A DNA stretch of 49,717 nt, taken from the IMG/VR virus record IMGVR_UViG_3300044630_004419, positions 1 through 49,717 of that record. One strand, written 5' to 3'. The first letter of the stretch is position 1, and every line of letters starts with the position of its first letter. A program made the translations under genes and the position numbers. Below the pieces are notes generated by a model that was not told the DNA's origin, made no database searches, and saw nothing but the letters and a program-made list of their open reading frames with translations. The stretch is from a virus. Below are positions 28,666 to 36,920 of this stretch, one piece after another.

Positions 28666-30638
28666 TATCCTAACGCTAACATAGTAAGATCCTTAATAGT
28701 ATTTAACTCAGATTTTCCTGAGTTCATTATCAATACCCCTGATTGTGATGCTGGTTGTGGTTGTGGGGATTGTGGTGCTGGTTGATTATATGAAATTAAG
28801 AATGTGTTTCCTGGCATATTATATGGCATATTATGTGCTATGGAATAATCCTTTGGTTTCTGTGTCGAACTAAAGGAATATGGATGATTCCTTTTTACAG
28901 CATCGTATAGATCTTTTGATATTTCTTCTCCATTTTGATAATATTTGCCATTTTTATATTCATATGTATGTCCACCTATAACTACACGTTGTGGTTTTAC
29001 TGCTGGTCTAGGTTGTGGTCTTGGTTGTGCTGCTGCTGGTCTGGGTTTTGCTGCTGCTGGTCTAGGTTGTGGGGTTGGTTGTGCTGCTGGTCTGGGTGGA
29101 TTTGATTTCCCTGAGAAAAATTCTTGTGCTTTATTTTCGGGAACTTCTACGTGAACGTGAGTATAATGACCAGATTCTTTCCATATTACTCTATATCCTT
29201 TTCTTCTCCAAAATTCTGCAACCATATCACCTTCTCTAGATGATTCTGGAACTGGAATATCAAATGCTCTATTTTGCCAATGTCCAGCACCTTTGTGAGC
29301 ATCTTTTTCATATGCAGTGTCATCTGCAAGTGGGTTTATTCTCCAGTTATCTTCCTTCCCACCTTCCCATATTCCAAGTTCTCTTATTTGATAATTTCTT
29401 GGTGATCCAGTTGCAAATTTTTCTTTTGGTGCTCCAAATTGTTTATTTCTAAATTCTCTAAATTCCATAATATCAGATCCTAAATTTCCACTCATTGCAC
29501 CATAATCAACATTATCATTAGGCATATTGTCATTGGTTTCAACATAATCTCTAGATGCGACTTCATCAGATGATTTAAAATTCTTAGAAAATTCTTCAAA
29601 CTTATTCACTACTCTTTCATAACCAACTAAGGTTTTTTCAAAAGACAATCCAGTTTTAGGTTCTTCCTTTTTATCAACAAGTTCTTTTTGTTTTTTAGTT
29701 TGCTCTTTTAGTCTTCCTTTTGTTGTAATATTTTTCTTAGATTCTGCTTCACTCATTCCAGTAATGTCACGAGCAAAATTAACAAGATCTAAAGTGATTG
29801 ATGCAAGACCCAAGAAAGGTGTCGCAATTAATCCAATTCCAGTTGCTGCTGAAGCAGCAGTTGCAGCATCCAATGCAGCAGAGGCACCAGCAATTCTAGA
29901 TCCTGTAATATCACCTTCATCTGCTCTCAGTTTAGCATCAACTGCACCAAGAACTGCACCAACACCAGGAATAATAGATTTTCCAAGTCTTCCAAATGCT
30001 TTTGTTGCCCTTCCACCAGTTGAAACAACATCTGATGTTGTGCCTATATTTTTTAAATTCTGTTTTCCAAATCTATTTTTAAATGCCTTTTCTCCATATC
30101 GATTCAAATATCTTTGTTGAGTAGATTTAGAAACTCTTCTTCCAGAAACATCAAAACCTTTAGGTGCCTTTCCTCTATCAAAGAACTTATTTACTCCTGC
30201 ACCAATTAATCCAGGACCAGCAACCATTCCAGCAGCAACTAATCCAGGAGCAATTGATCCAAGAACGTCTCCGTTTGCTAATTTTTCTAGACTATTAAAT
30301 GCTGCTAATGCTCCAACTGCCTTTAATGGATCACTTGATGCTCCAGGAGCAAAGAACGATCCAGCAAATTTTTTAATATCAGGAAGTTTAACTTTTCTTT
30401 TTGATGCTTTTTTTCTTCTTTCTTCGTCTTCTCTTTCTATAGAATCTAATCTTCTTTTATATCTTCTTAATACTGATAGTTGAGTTTTCTTTTGATAAGA
30501 ATTTTTTTCAAATATCCTTTTTAATTTGTTAGAGGATGTTTTTATTTTGTCGGCAGATTTCTGAAGAGTTTCTATATTCGAAACTCTTGGAACTAGTTTT
30601 GGTTGTTTAGGTTTTACTAATATTTTAGTATCTTCCAT
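28665..30638 (-). CDS. Hub/tape-measure-like protein with M15-type peptidase domain, 657 aa
   Basis: The N-terminal ~85 residues are coiled-coil-like. Residues 88-131 (IKKFAGSFFAPG, then ALAAFNSLEKLANGDVLG) are homologous by eye to residues 285-323 of the 709-aa neighbour. Gly/Ala-rich hydrophobic segments follow to ~295. Residues ~410-505 contain GHWQNRAFDI (His453, Asp460) and HYTHVHVE (His491, 494, 496), the metal-binding pattern of M15-like LD-carboxypeptidases/endopeptidases. A Pro/Ala-rich linker (~517-550) comes next, then a short C-terminal tail. It is probably a baseplate or tail protein that cuts peptidoglycan peptides during infection. Confidence 0.7.
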   Translation of the reverse strand: MEDTKILVKPKQPKLVPRVSNIETLQKSADKIKTSSNKLKRIFEKNSYQKKTQLSVLRRYKRRLDSIEREDEERRKKASKRKVKLPDIKKFAGSFFAPGASSDPLKAVGALAAFNSLEKLANGDVLGSIAPGLVAAGMVAGPGLIGAGVNKFFDRGKAPKGFDVSGRRVSKSTQQRYLNRYGEKAFKNRFGKQNLKNIGTTSDVVSTGGRATKAFGRLGKSIIPGVGAVLGAVDAKLRADEGDITGSRIAGASAALDAATAASAATGIGLIATPFLGLASITLDLVNFARDITGMSEAESKKNITTKGRLKEQTKKQKELVDKKEEPKTGLSFEKTLVGYERVVNKFEEFSKNFKSSDEVASRDYVETNDNMPNDNVDYGAMSGNLGSDIMEFREFRNKQFGAPKEKFATGSPRNYQIRELGIWEGGKEDNWRINPLADDTAYEKDAHKGAGHWQNRAFDIPVPESSREGDMVAEFWRRKGYRVIWKESGHYTHVHVEVPENKAQEFFSGKSNPPRPAAQPTPQPRPAAAKPRPAAAQPRPQPRPAVKPQRVVIGGHTYEYKNGKYYQNGEEISKDLYDAVKRNHPYSFSSTQKPKDYSIAHNMPYNMPGNTFLISYNQPAPQSPQPQPASQSGVLIMNSGKSELNTIKDLTMLALG

Positions 30639-30639
30639 A

Positions 30640-32769
30640 TTATGTTGGGATTACTCCAATATACAATTGAGCAGATTTTTTATATAAATTGTCATAAGAT
30701 GTAGATACTGAAGCAATTTCAGTTCCTCCACTATCTGCTTCGGATAGTGGAGTGGGTTCTTGATTCTGTGAGGGTAATCCAAGAGCAACAATGTTTGGAG
30801 TTACGTTTGGAACTGAAGATACCTCTGGTTCACGTTTTGGTTTTCGTTGTACTACTGGAGGTGGTAATGGAGTTGGGGTTGGTGCTGGTGCTGGTGTTGC
30901 ACCAGATTCAATATTTTGAAATCTTGGAAGTTGTTCACTAAACTTTCTCCAGTGTTCTGTTGGTTGCGAACCAGATAAATTTCCAGCAGGACCTGCATTA
31001 TACATTTTGACCATTGTTTCCACATTTCCTTTTGCTGGTCCTTCAAGCAAGGACTTCATATACATTGCTCCAAGAATTGCACTTGTTCTTGGATTTTTTG
31101 GATCATCAACTAACCCAAAAGATTTTCCATATTTTTCATATTCACCTCTGTAAGTTGTAGGAATCATTTGCATTAATCCAAGAGCACCAGATTTTGATAC
31201 TGCATTTGGATCAAAAGAAGATTCAATTGACATCATTGATGCAATTTGTGATGCAGGAACACCACTTAATTTTGATGCCTCATTAATTATGTCTTTATAT
31301 TCTCCAGCATTTAATTGAGTTGCTTGGGGATTGAAACTTCCAGGTCCACCACCTCCTCCTCTGCCTTGTTGTTGTGTTGGTTGTTCTTTCTGTTTCTTTA
31401 ATAAGAAATCAAGTGCTTTTTCAAATTTAATATTTAAGGATTCAAACTTTTTCAGTGCAGCATCTGGAATTGCTCCAATCCCTTCAGGAGAAACTAATGC
31501 TTTCTGTTCTGTTTCTAGTTCATCTAATCTTTGCTGTTGCGTAGTCGTTTCTTCTTTCTTTGAGGAAAGAAGTCCTGATCCTAGTGCTAATGCACCAGCA
31601 CCTAATCCAGCAATGGCACCGAACTTACCAAGTTTAGGCAATCCAGCAATTGCACCTGCTCCTCTTGCTGCTGCAGCACCTCCTCTAGAAACACCAGCAC
31701 CTTTTGTCGCACCGAGCAATCCACCTAAAACCTTTTTACCAAGCATTCCAGCAATCATTCCTCCAATTGCTGGTAAGTATGTTGCTCCAATTCCGAGAAG
31801 TGGTCCTATCGCACCCAATGGATCACCACTCATGAACTTCTCTAGCATATTGAATAATGCTAGAGAACGAATTGCACCTCCAGTTCCAGAAAAGAAACTG
31901 CCGACATATTTCTTTACTACGTTGGAAACATCTACTTTATTATCACCAAGATCTTTTTTGCCAATCCTTCTTCCACGATTGGCAACTCTCTTTTTATATT
32001 CGTCAACTTCTTTTTTATTGATTTCTCTTGTCTTTGCAATGTCCTCTGACATTACTTCAAAAACTCTTTCAATATTATCACTTGTCTGCTCAAGAGATAA
32101 TGCTAATCTTCCCAAAGACGATACAATTCTCTTTGAACCAGAAATTCCTTCCTCAGTTTCAACTGCTTCTAGTTGTGGTTTTGAAATTTTTTCTACAACA
32201 TCTTGAGGAGTAGATCTTTTTGGAATGATTCCAGTAAGTTTTACAGTCTTAAACTTTACAGTTTTTCCAGGTCTAAAACTAGTAGCACCAGAAATAAAAC
32301 CAGATGCTTTCTTTTTCTTTTCTTCTGATTGTTCTAATTGTTGCTGTTCTTTATCTTTTTGCTTCTGAAGTAATTGTAATCTTACATCTTCTTCATCATT
32401 GATTCTTTTAATCGTAATCTCTGCAAGTTCATAGAATCGAATGAGATAATCACAAACTTCTTTAATATTTTTATTTAATTCTGGAGCATTATAAAATGGA
32501 CCACTATTCAAATATTCAGTATAGTTTTCAAGTTTTCCACCAAAGAATCTTAATTGTCGATATGCAGAATCATATCCCTTATCTGTTGGAGATAAGTATC
32601 CAACTTGCATTGTAAAATCAGCATCTCTTCCTAGAAACTCATCTAATTTATCATAAACTTTAGTTCTATTTTTTGGAGGTGGAAACAAATGAAATCCAGG
32701 AGGAACTAACTTTTCAAGTTCCTCCCTTATCCTTTGCTTTTTAATTTGAAGTAGATCCTTTGTTTCCAT
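30640..32769 (-). CDS. Tape-measure/hub-like protein with lytic transglycosylase domain, 709 aa
   Basis: Residues 1-280 are mostly charged and helical. The segment at 285-323 (VKKYVGSFFSG, ALFNMLEKFMSGDPLGAIGP) is shared with the 657-aa neighbour. Gly/Ala-rich hydrophobic stretches run to ~405. Residues ~490-620 form an SLT lytic transglycosylase: catalytic Glu516 in MSIESSFDPNAVSKSGALG, GLMQM, and MYNAGPAG near 589. A Pro-rich C-terminus follows. It lies directly after the gp26/60-aa pair, the place where tape-measure genes usually sit. At 709 aa it is longer than T4 gp29 (~590). Confidence 0.75.
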   Translation of the reverse strand: METKDLLQIKKQRIREELEKLVPPGFHLFPPPKNRTKVYDKLDEFLGRDADFTMQVGYLSPTDKGYDSAYRQLRFFGGKLENYTEYLNSGPFYNAPELNKNIKEVCDYLIRFYELAEITIKRINDEEDVRLQLLQKQKDKEQQQLEQSEEKKKKASGFISGATSFRPGKTVKFKTVKLTGIIPKRSTPQDVVEKISKPQLEAVETEEGISGSKRIVSSLGRLALSLEQTSDNIERVFEVMSEDIAKTREINKKEVDEYKKRVANRGRRIGKKDLGDNKVDVSNVVKKYVGSFFSGTGGAIRSLALFNMLEKFMSGDPLGAIGPLLGIGATYLPAIGGMIAGMLGKKVLGGLLGATKGAGVSRGGAAAARGAGAIAGLPKLGKFGAIAGLGAGALALGSGLLSSKKEETTTQQQRLDELETEQKALVSPEGIGAIPDAALKKFESLNIKFEKALDFLLKKQKEQPTQQQGRGGGGGPGSFNPQATQLNAGEYKDIINEASKLSGVPASQIASMMSIESSFDPNAVSKSGALGLMQMIPTTYRGEYEKYGKSFGLVDDPKNPRTSAILGAMYMKSLLEGPAKGNVETMVKMYNAGPAGNLSGSQPTEHWRKFSEQLPRFQNIESGATPAPAPTPTPLPPPVVQRKPKREPEVSSVPNVTPNIVALGLPSQNQEPTPLSEADSGGTEIASVSTSYDNLYKKSAQLYIGVIPT

Positions 32770-32952
32770 TTAGAGACTCTGTTTTCTTGATGCTTTCTCT
32801 TCTTCGTCTTTAATGTGATTCTCCAAGAGGGTTAAATATATTTCTCTCTCCCAAGGGATCATATTTTCAATTTCAGTCAATGAATATTTATGATACTGCA
32901 TCAAGGCAAAATTAATTCGATAATAAGATTCTAAGTCTTCGTGACTCATCAT
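32770..32952 (-). CDS. Tail-assembly chaperone-like 60-aa ORF, frameshift partner of gp26
   Basis: A 60-residue acidic and basic helical protein (MMSHEDLESYYRINFALMQY at the start, IENMIPWEREIYLTLLENHI near the end). It starts in a TAATG overlap with the gp26 stop, but in the -1 frame. The slippery T-TTT-TTC lies 5 nt before the gp26 stop; a -1 shift there continues without a stop into this ORF (about 304 aa fused). That mirrors lambda G/GT. Homology to gpT-type domains is inferred from position and the W-ER-Y-LL-H pattern. Confidence 0.7.
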   Translation of the reverse strand: MMSHEDLESYYRINFALMQYHKYSLTEIENMIPWEREIYLTLLENHIKDEEEKASRKQSL

Positions 32953-33683
32953 TATCCGAAAAAACTTGATAACCCTTCTAAAACAATTTCATTTTCTACA
33001 CCAGTTTTTGGATTCTTAATCATCATAGTGTGAGAAAGTTTAGGCATTGTATCAAAGAACTCTTCAATTCCTTTAAACTGATTGGAGTCCATTGTCTCCA
33101 ACCACTCAACAATCTCCTTCTTATTCAAATCTCCTGATGTCCAAGACTCATCCTTTGTATACACCATATCAATACAAGATGCAACTACCTCAAAGGATTT
33201 GTCAATAACTTCTTTACTAGTATTCTGAGTTCCAAAGTCAAAATTATTGGCAATGAATTCTTGTAATGATGGATATTTCATTTTAATAACAATGTTTCCA
33301 TCAACATCAATCTCTGAAGTATGACCATCTGGAATTACAACTGTGATTTCATCAATATTAACCTTGGCATCAACTTGAGTTTGACCATCATCTGGGCAAG
33401 TGATAGTCAACTCTACAGATTCTCCAACAGACTTTGCTCTAATATTAAGAAATAGATATTCAATATCAAAACTTGGCAGAGTATCAATTTTAATTCCTCT
33501 TGTCAAAATACAATCCTTAAGAGTAGTTTTGATTGCATTAGTAATCTCATCAGAATTGCCACTCTCCATCGCAAGAATCAAAATCTTTTCTTCTTTTACA
33601 AGGAATGGACGATACTTAATTGTTTTTTTATTTGATGGTAAAATCAACTCATAAGTTGGAGTTGCAATCTTTGGTAAAGGCAT
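32952..33683 (-). CDS. 26: Baseplate hub/assembly protein gp26-like, 243 aa
   Basis: Matches the T4 baseplate gp26 family pattern (Pfam T4_baseplate): PTYELILPSNKKTIKYRPFL at the start, VKEEKILILAMESG near residue 30, and a C-terminal ELTITCPDD region. T4 gp26 is ~208 aa; this one is somewhat longer. A perfect late promoter TATAAATA lies 27 bp upstream. Its end carries a -1 slippery site fusing it to the next ORF. It acts in hub or tail initiation in T4 relatives. Confidence 0.8.
   Translation of the reverse strand: MPLPKIATPTYELILPSNKKTIKYRPFLVKEEKILILAMESGNSDEITNAIKTTLKDCILTRGIKIDTLPSFDIEYLFLNIRAKSVGESVELTITCPDDGQTQVDAKVNIDEITVVIPDGHTSEIDVDGNIVIKMKYPSLQEFIANNFDFGTQNTSKEVIDKSFEVVASCIDMVYTKDESWTSGDLNKKEIVEWLETMDSNQFKGIEEFFDTMPKLSHTMMIKNPKTGVENEIVLEGLSSFFG
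32961..32967 (-). promoter_or_regulatory. Putative -1 frameshift slippery site TTTTTTC
   Basis: On the minus strand the codons AGT TTT TTC GGA TAA end gp26. T-TTT-TTC is a perfect X-XXY-YYZ heptamer. An SD-like AGAAGGG lies 8 nt upstream, as seen in stimulated bacterial -1 sites. The phage P2 E/E' shift uses T-TTT-TTG (from memory). No clear downstream hairpin is seen. Confidence 0.65.
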
Positions 33684-33708
33684 TTTGAAATATACAATTC
33701 AGGTCTAA

Positions 33709-34353
33709 TTATTTATAGGTAACATTTTGATATGAATAGAAATCATAATTAAATGTGATTGTAGTTCTCAAAATATCTGCTTGGGAATATGATACTGGTA
33801 TTGAAATTATATTAGAAGGAAATGCATTTTTTAATGTGTATGTACACTTGGTTTTAATATTAGGAACTCCTGCGTCTCCCTTAGTTGATAGTCTGGCATT
33901 CGAATCTCTATAATCTCGTTCAAATTTTGTGATCACTACTTCTTTTTTATATGTTACTGGATAATTAAATCTAGCATATCTATTATCTAATTCATTTCTA
34001 CTACCATTAGATTCTTCTCCCTTTGTTTGACATATGGATTGCATCCAATTTTCAAAGAAGGTGGGTACTTTATAATCTGCATTTATATAAAAACTTACAT
34101 CAATTGGTGGATAAACACGTTTATTTGCATATGGTTCTGTGATTCCTTGCCTATCTCCAAATACTTGTCCCAATTCAAAAGATGTTCCAGGAAGAACTGC
34201 TTCATATGCAAAGATATTAATATCATCAGAAGAAACATCTCCAAAGTTGGAGTTTGAAATAAAAACACTAAAGTATGATGTTAATGATGGATTAAATTTT
34301 CTAATCAACTTATCACTATCAATGTGCAGTTGATTTACTTCTACTTGTGCCAT
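33709..34353 (-). CDS. Tail tube-like protein, 214 aa
   Basis: A 214-residue protein starting MAQVEVNQLHIDSDKLIRKF, with SYFSVFISNSNFG, NIFAYEAVLPGTSFELGQVFG, FFENWMQSICQT and a C-terminal TTITFNYDFYSYQNV. These match the T4 tube-fold pattern (gp19/gp54-type). Next to gp48 on the opposite strand, it may be the gp54-like tube initiator or a tube subunit. The start codon lies inside the perfect plus-strand late promoter at 34353. The distinction gp19 versus gp54 is not resolved. Confidence 0.6.
   Translation of the reverse strand: MAQVEVNQLHIDSDKLIRKFNPSLTSYFSVFISNSNFGDVSSDDINIFAYEAVLPGTSFELGQVFGDRQGITEPYANKRVYPPIDVSFYINADYKVPTFFENWMQSICQTKGEESNGSRNELDNRYARFNYPVTYKKEVVITKFERDYRDSNARLSTKGDAGVPNIKTKCTYTLKNAFPSNIISIPVSYSQADILRTTITFNYDFYSYQNVTYK
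33710..33717 (-). promoter_or_regulatory. Perfect late promoter TATAAATA for gp26
   Basis: TATAAATA on the minus strand overlaps the stop codon of the 214-aa gene and lies 27 bp upstream of the gp26 ATG. Confidence 0.75.
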
Positions 34354-34360
34354 ATAAATA
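34353..34360 (+). promoter_or_regulatory. Perfect late promoter TATAAATA for gp4
   Basis: TATAAATA on the plus strand with transcription start expected near 34367. This supports the gp4 start at 34385 over an in-frame ATG at 34367. Its first base is also the A of the minus-strand ATG. Confidence 0.75.
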
Positions 34361-34384
34361 CTTTGAGTGTCTTATATTATATGT

Positions 34385-34819
34385 ATGAGTTATAAGGGAA
34401 TATTCAAACCATCATACTCTGAAAAATACATCGGTGATTATAAAAATATAATTTATAGATCACTGTGGGAATTAAAATTTATGAACTACTGTGATCGAAA
34501 TGAAAATATAATTAAATGGTCATCAGAAGAAATTTCTATTCCTTATATCTCACCAATAGACAATAGAATTCATAGATATTATCCAGATTTTTTTATTAAA
34601 TATAAAGATTCTGATGGAATTATTAAAGAAAGTTTGATTGAAATCAAACCAAAACGACAAGTCAAAGGTCCGAAGATTGCCAAGAAGGTGAATCAAAAAC
34701 AGTTATATGAAATGAAAGAGTTTGCTAAAAACCAAGCAAAGTGGAAAGCGGCAGAAGAGTTTTGTTCTGATAGGAAGTGGTCATTCCAAATATTAACGGA
34801 GGATAATCTTGGCGTATAG
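34385..34819 (+). CDS. 4: Head completion nuclease gp4-like, 144 aa
   Basis: MSYKGIF is the usual start of cyanophage gp4, hence the ATG at 34385. The body shows RSLWELKFMNYC, then YYPDFFIKYKDSDG and SLIEIKPKRQ, consistent with the PD-(D/E)XK endonuclease fold. In T4 relatives gp4 (gp50) completes packaged heads before tail joining. Length ~144 aa fits the family. It overlaps the next gene's TTG start by 11 nt. Confidence 0.75.
   Translation: MSYKGIFKPSYSEKYIGDYKNIIYRSLWELKFMNYCDRNENIIKWSSEEISIPYISPIDNRIHRYYPDFFIKYKDSDGIIKESLIEIKPKRQVKGPKIAKKVNQKQLYEMKEFAKNQAKWKAAEEFCSDRKWSFQILTEDNLGV
34798..34802 (+). promoter_or_regulatory. SD GGAGG deciding a TTG start
   Basis: GGAGG at 34798-34802, 6 nt before the TTG at 34809, decides the start of the 186-aa gene. 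Confidence 0.7.
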
Positions 34820-35369
34820 AACAATCTTCGAAGAAATTAATCAGAAGTCTGGAAATCAAACAAAATCTAGAGACTGGTATAGATCTCAAATTTTCTTTCA
34901 TAGATCTGTGAAGTATGAAACCAATCCAAATTCTCTGATTACTGAAGAACGGGAAGACGAAGCAGACTTTATGGGTGGTCGAGACAAAAATATTGTTAGA
35001 CCCTTTCCAAAATTGTTTAGTCTTATGATGTATGAGTATAGGGCAAAGACAAGAAGAGATCTCCCATACTATGACAAATATCCTCTTGCTTTTATACTAG
35101 ATTTTCAACCGAAATATTTTTTTGCAGTCAACCTACATTACTATTCTCCAGAAGAAAGAATTGGAATTGCAAATACATTAGCAGAAAATAAGATTCCAAG
35201 GTTTGGTAAGGGAGCACATAAATACTTATTAAATGAAGTCCGCAGTCCTTTTTTAGATTTCGATACCCGAGAATGGAACACCATATGTCTATTACCTATC
35301 GAAGAATTTGTACGGGATTTGGGTGGAGTGGAGATTCCAATTCCTTCAGATTTAGTGTGGGGTAGATAG
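34809..35369 (+). CDS. Phage protein of unknown function, TTG start, 186 aa
   Basis: Translation starts at TTG (MAYRTIFEEINQKSG), overlapping the end of gp4 by 11 nt, with a strong GGAGG SD. The protein has a basic/aromatic N-half (SQIFFHRSVKYETN, FMGGRDKNIVRPFPKLF) and a C-half with PLAFILDFQPKYFFAVNLHY and PSDLVWGR. No catalytic motif is recognised. Between gp4 and gp48 it is probably part of head completion or baseplate assembly; a gp2-like role is possible but not supported by motifs. Confidence 0.6.
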   Translation: MAYRTIFEEINQKSGNQTKSRDWYRSQIFFHRSVKYETNPNSLITEEREDEADFMGGRDKNIVRPFPKLFSLMMYEYRAKTRRDLPYYDKYPLAFILDFQPKYFFAVNLHYYSPEERIGIANTLAENKIPRFGKGAHKYLLNEVRSPFLDFDTREWNTICLLPIEEFVRDLGGVEIPIPSDLVWGR

Positions 35370-35371
35370 AT

Positions 35372-36916
35372 ATGGCTTCTAGGGTTTTACAATCTGGAAT
35401 AGATTTTGTTGGAAATGGATCATTCTATACAGATCTAAGATATGATCCAGAAAATGGTAACACTGAACTAGTAGAGCAAGGTCCAGTTGGAAAAATTTTA
35501 TTTAAAAATGGAGAATGGACAGACTATGGAAAAGAAAAAGAACCAAATGAAGAGGTAAGAAGAAATTTTACAAGGCAAATTTCAAACGACATAAGATCTG
35601 CTGCAAAAACAGTCAAAGGCAAAGTTCAACCTTGGGCACAAAATTCAGACACTGCTCAACCAGCACCACCAACACAACCACCAGGAGAACAACCAGCAAC
35701 AGATACAAGTGGAACATCTGGAGACGGGACTACTTTTTCTAATGCATATAGTGGAACATTTGGTGTAACTGTCGAAAACTTTTATGGAGATGGATATAAT
35801 TTAGGGAAACTAAACTCTGCAAAATACCCACTTGATATGAATAAAAATCAAGATAGGGTTGTAATAGTGCAAAGAAAATACGTAGCACCAAACGTATTGG
35901 AGGGGGGAAAAGTACAAGCAAATAAAATAGTGCAAGAATTCTCAAGAGAAAGATTTTCTACTCCAACAGAACTTCTTGGAACTGTTGTTCTTCCAATTCC
36001 AAATGATATATCAGAAACCAATGTGACTGCTTGGGGAGAAGATAGTTTATCATCTCTTGCTGCTTTAGTTGGTGGTGCTGCTATTGGTGGTGCTGGAAAA
36101 CTTGCTGAAGGTAATATTGGTGGAACTATTGAAGAAGTTATGGGTGCTATAGGACAGTTGACTGGAGTTGGTGGTGGTGCAAAAGAAACTATAAAGCAAC
36201 TATTAACACTAAATGCTGCTGCAGCAATCACGAAAAAATTTGGAATCAATATTAATCCAGAAGCATTTAGATCTAGAATTACTGGAACTGCAATTAATCC
36301 AAACTTAGAATTATTATTCCAAGGACCAAAACTCAGAAGTTTTGGATTTCAATTTAAACTGACTCCAAGAAGTAAAGAAGAAGCAGTAGAAATTAGAAAG
36401 ATTATTAAATTTTTTAAGAAAGGAATGGCACCAAAAAGGAGTTTGACAAATGGAGAATCTTCATATTTCCTTGGTGCTCCAAATGTATTTGATATTCACT
36501 TTAGGAGTGACGCTGTTGAAAGTAATGGGTGGGATAATGATCTAAAAAGTATTGTCAAAATTAAAACCTGTGCATTGCAACAATGTGTAGTTAATTATAC
36601 TCCAGATGGATTTTATGCAGCATATAGTGATGAAAAAGCAGGAGGATCTCAACCAATTGCAGTTACTATTCAATTAACATTCACAGAACTTACTCCATTG
36701 TATGATGATAATTATGATGGAGATCAAGATTCTGTTGGTTGGGACAAAATAGATTTTGAAGGATTTACTGCAGAATCTTCCACCAGTACTGGTACTGCAA
36801 CAGGCACAGGAACTGGAACTGGAACTGGAACTGGAGGACCAATACAATTACCAGTAACACCATCAGCACAGACATTACAACCTGGAACTCCAGGGTCATT
36901 AGCACAACAATTATAA
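35372..36916 (+). CDS. 48: gp48-like tail tube cap/baseplate protein, 514 aa
   Basis: A 514-residue structural protein starting MASRVLQSGIDFVGNGSFYT. It has a Pro/Thr-rich linker (~95-130), Gly/Ala-rich hydrophobic segments around residues 230-260, and a C-terminal VFDIHFRSDAVESNGW and IQLTFTELTPLYDDN. In T4 relatives gp48 forms the tube cap on the baseplate. The C-terminus has a low-complexity TGTGTGTG stretch. It precedes gp53 closely, which supports the assignment. Confidence 0.65.
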   Translation: MASRVLQSGIDFVGNGSFYTDLRYDPENGNTELVEQGPVGKILFKNGEWTDYGKEKEPNEEVRRNFTRQISNDIRSAAKTVKGKVQPWAQNSDTAQPAPPTQPPGEQPATDTSGTSGDGTTFSNAYSGTFGVTVENFYGDGYNLGKLNSAKYPLDMNKNQDRVVIVQRKYVAPNVLEGGKVQANKIVQEFSRERFSTPTELLGTVVLPIPNDISETNVTAWGEDSLSSLAALVGGAAIGGAGKLAEGNIGGTIEEVMGAIGQLTGVGGGAKETIKQLLTLNAAAAITKKFGININPEAFRSRITGTAINPNLELLFQGPKLRSFGFQFKLTPRSKEEAVEIRKIIKFFKKGMAPKRSLTNGESSYFLGAPNVFDIHFRSDAVESNGWDNDLKSIVKIKTCALQQCVVNYTPDGFYAAYSDEKAGGSQPIAVTIQLTFTELTPLYDDNYDGDQDSVGWDKIDFEGFTAESSTSTGTATGTGTGTGTGTGGPIQLPVTPSAQTLQPGTPGSLAQQL

Positions 36917-36920
36917 TAAA

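Noticed and set aside
28945-30120. Plus-strand frames opposite the M15-type hub gene
   Set aside because: Low-complexity mirror of Pro/Ala-rich and Gly-rich coding; the minus-strand frame has motifs and coupled starts.
32885-32892. CATAAATA inside the 60-aa ORF as a promoter for the transglycosylase gene
   Set aside because: Far from the next start and inside a coding region; in AT-rich DNA such an 8-mer arises by chance.
34376-34381. TATAAT on the minus strand before the tube-like gene
   Set aside because: No -35-like hexamer at the right spacing, and a structural gene would be expected to use a late promoter.
34367-34384. Earlier ATG of gp4
   Set aside because: It coincides with the expected transcription start of the TATAAATA promoter, and homologues begin MSYKG at 34385.
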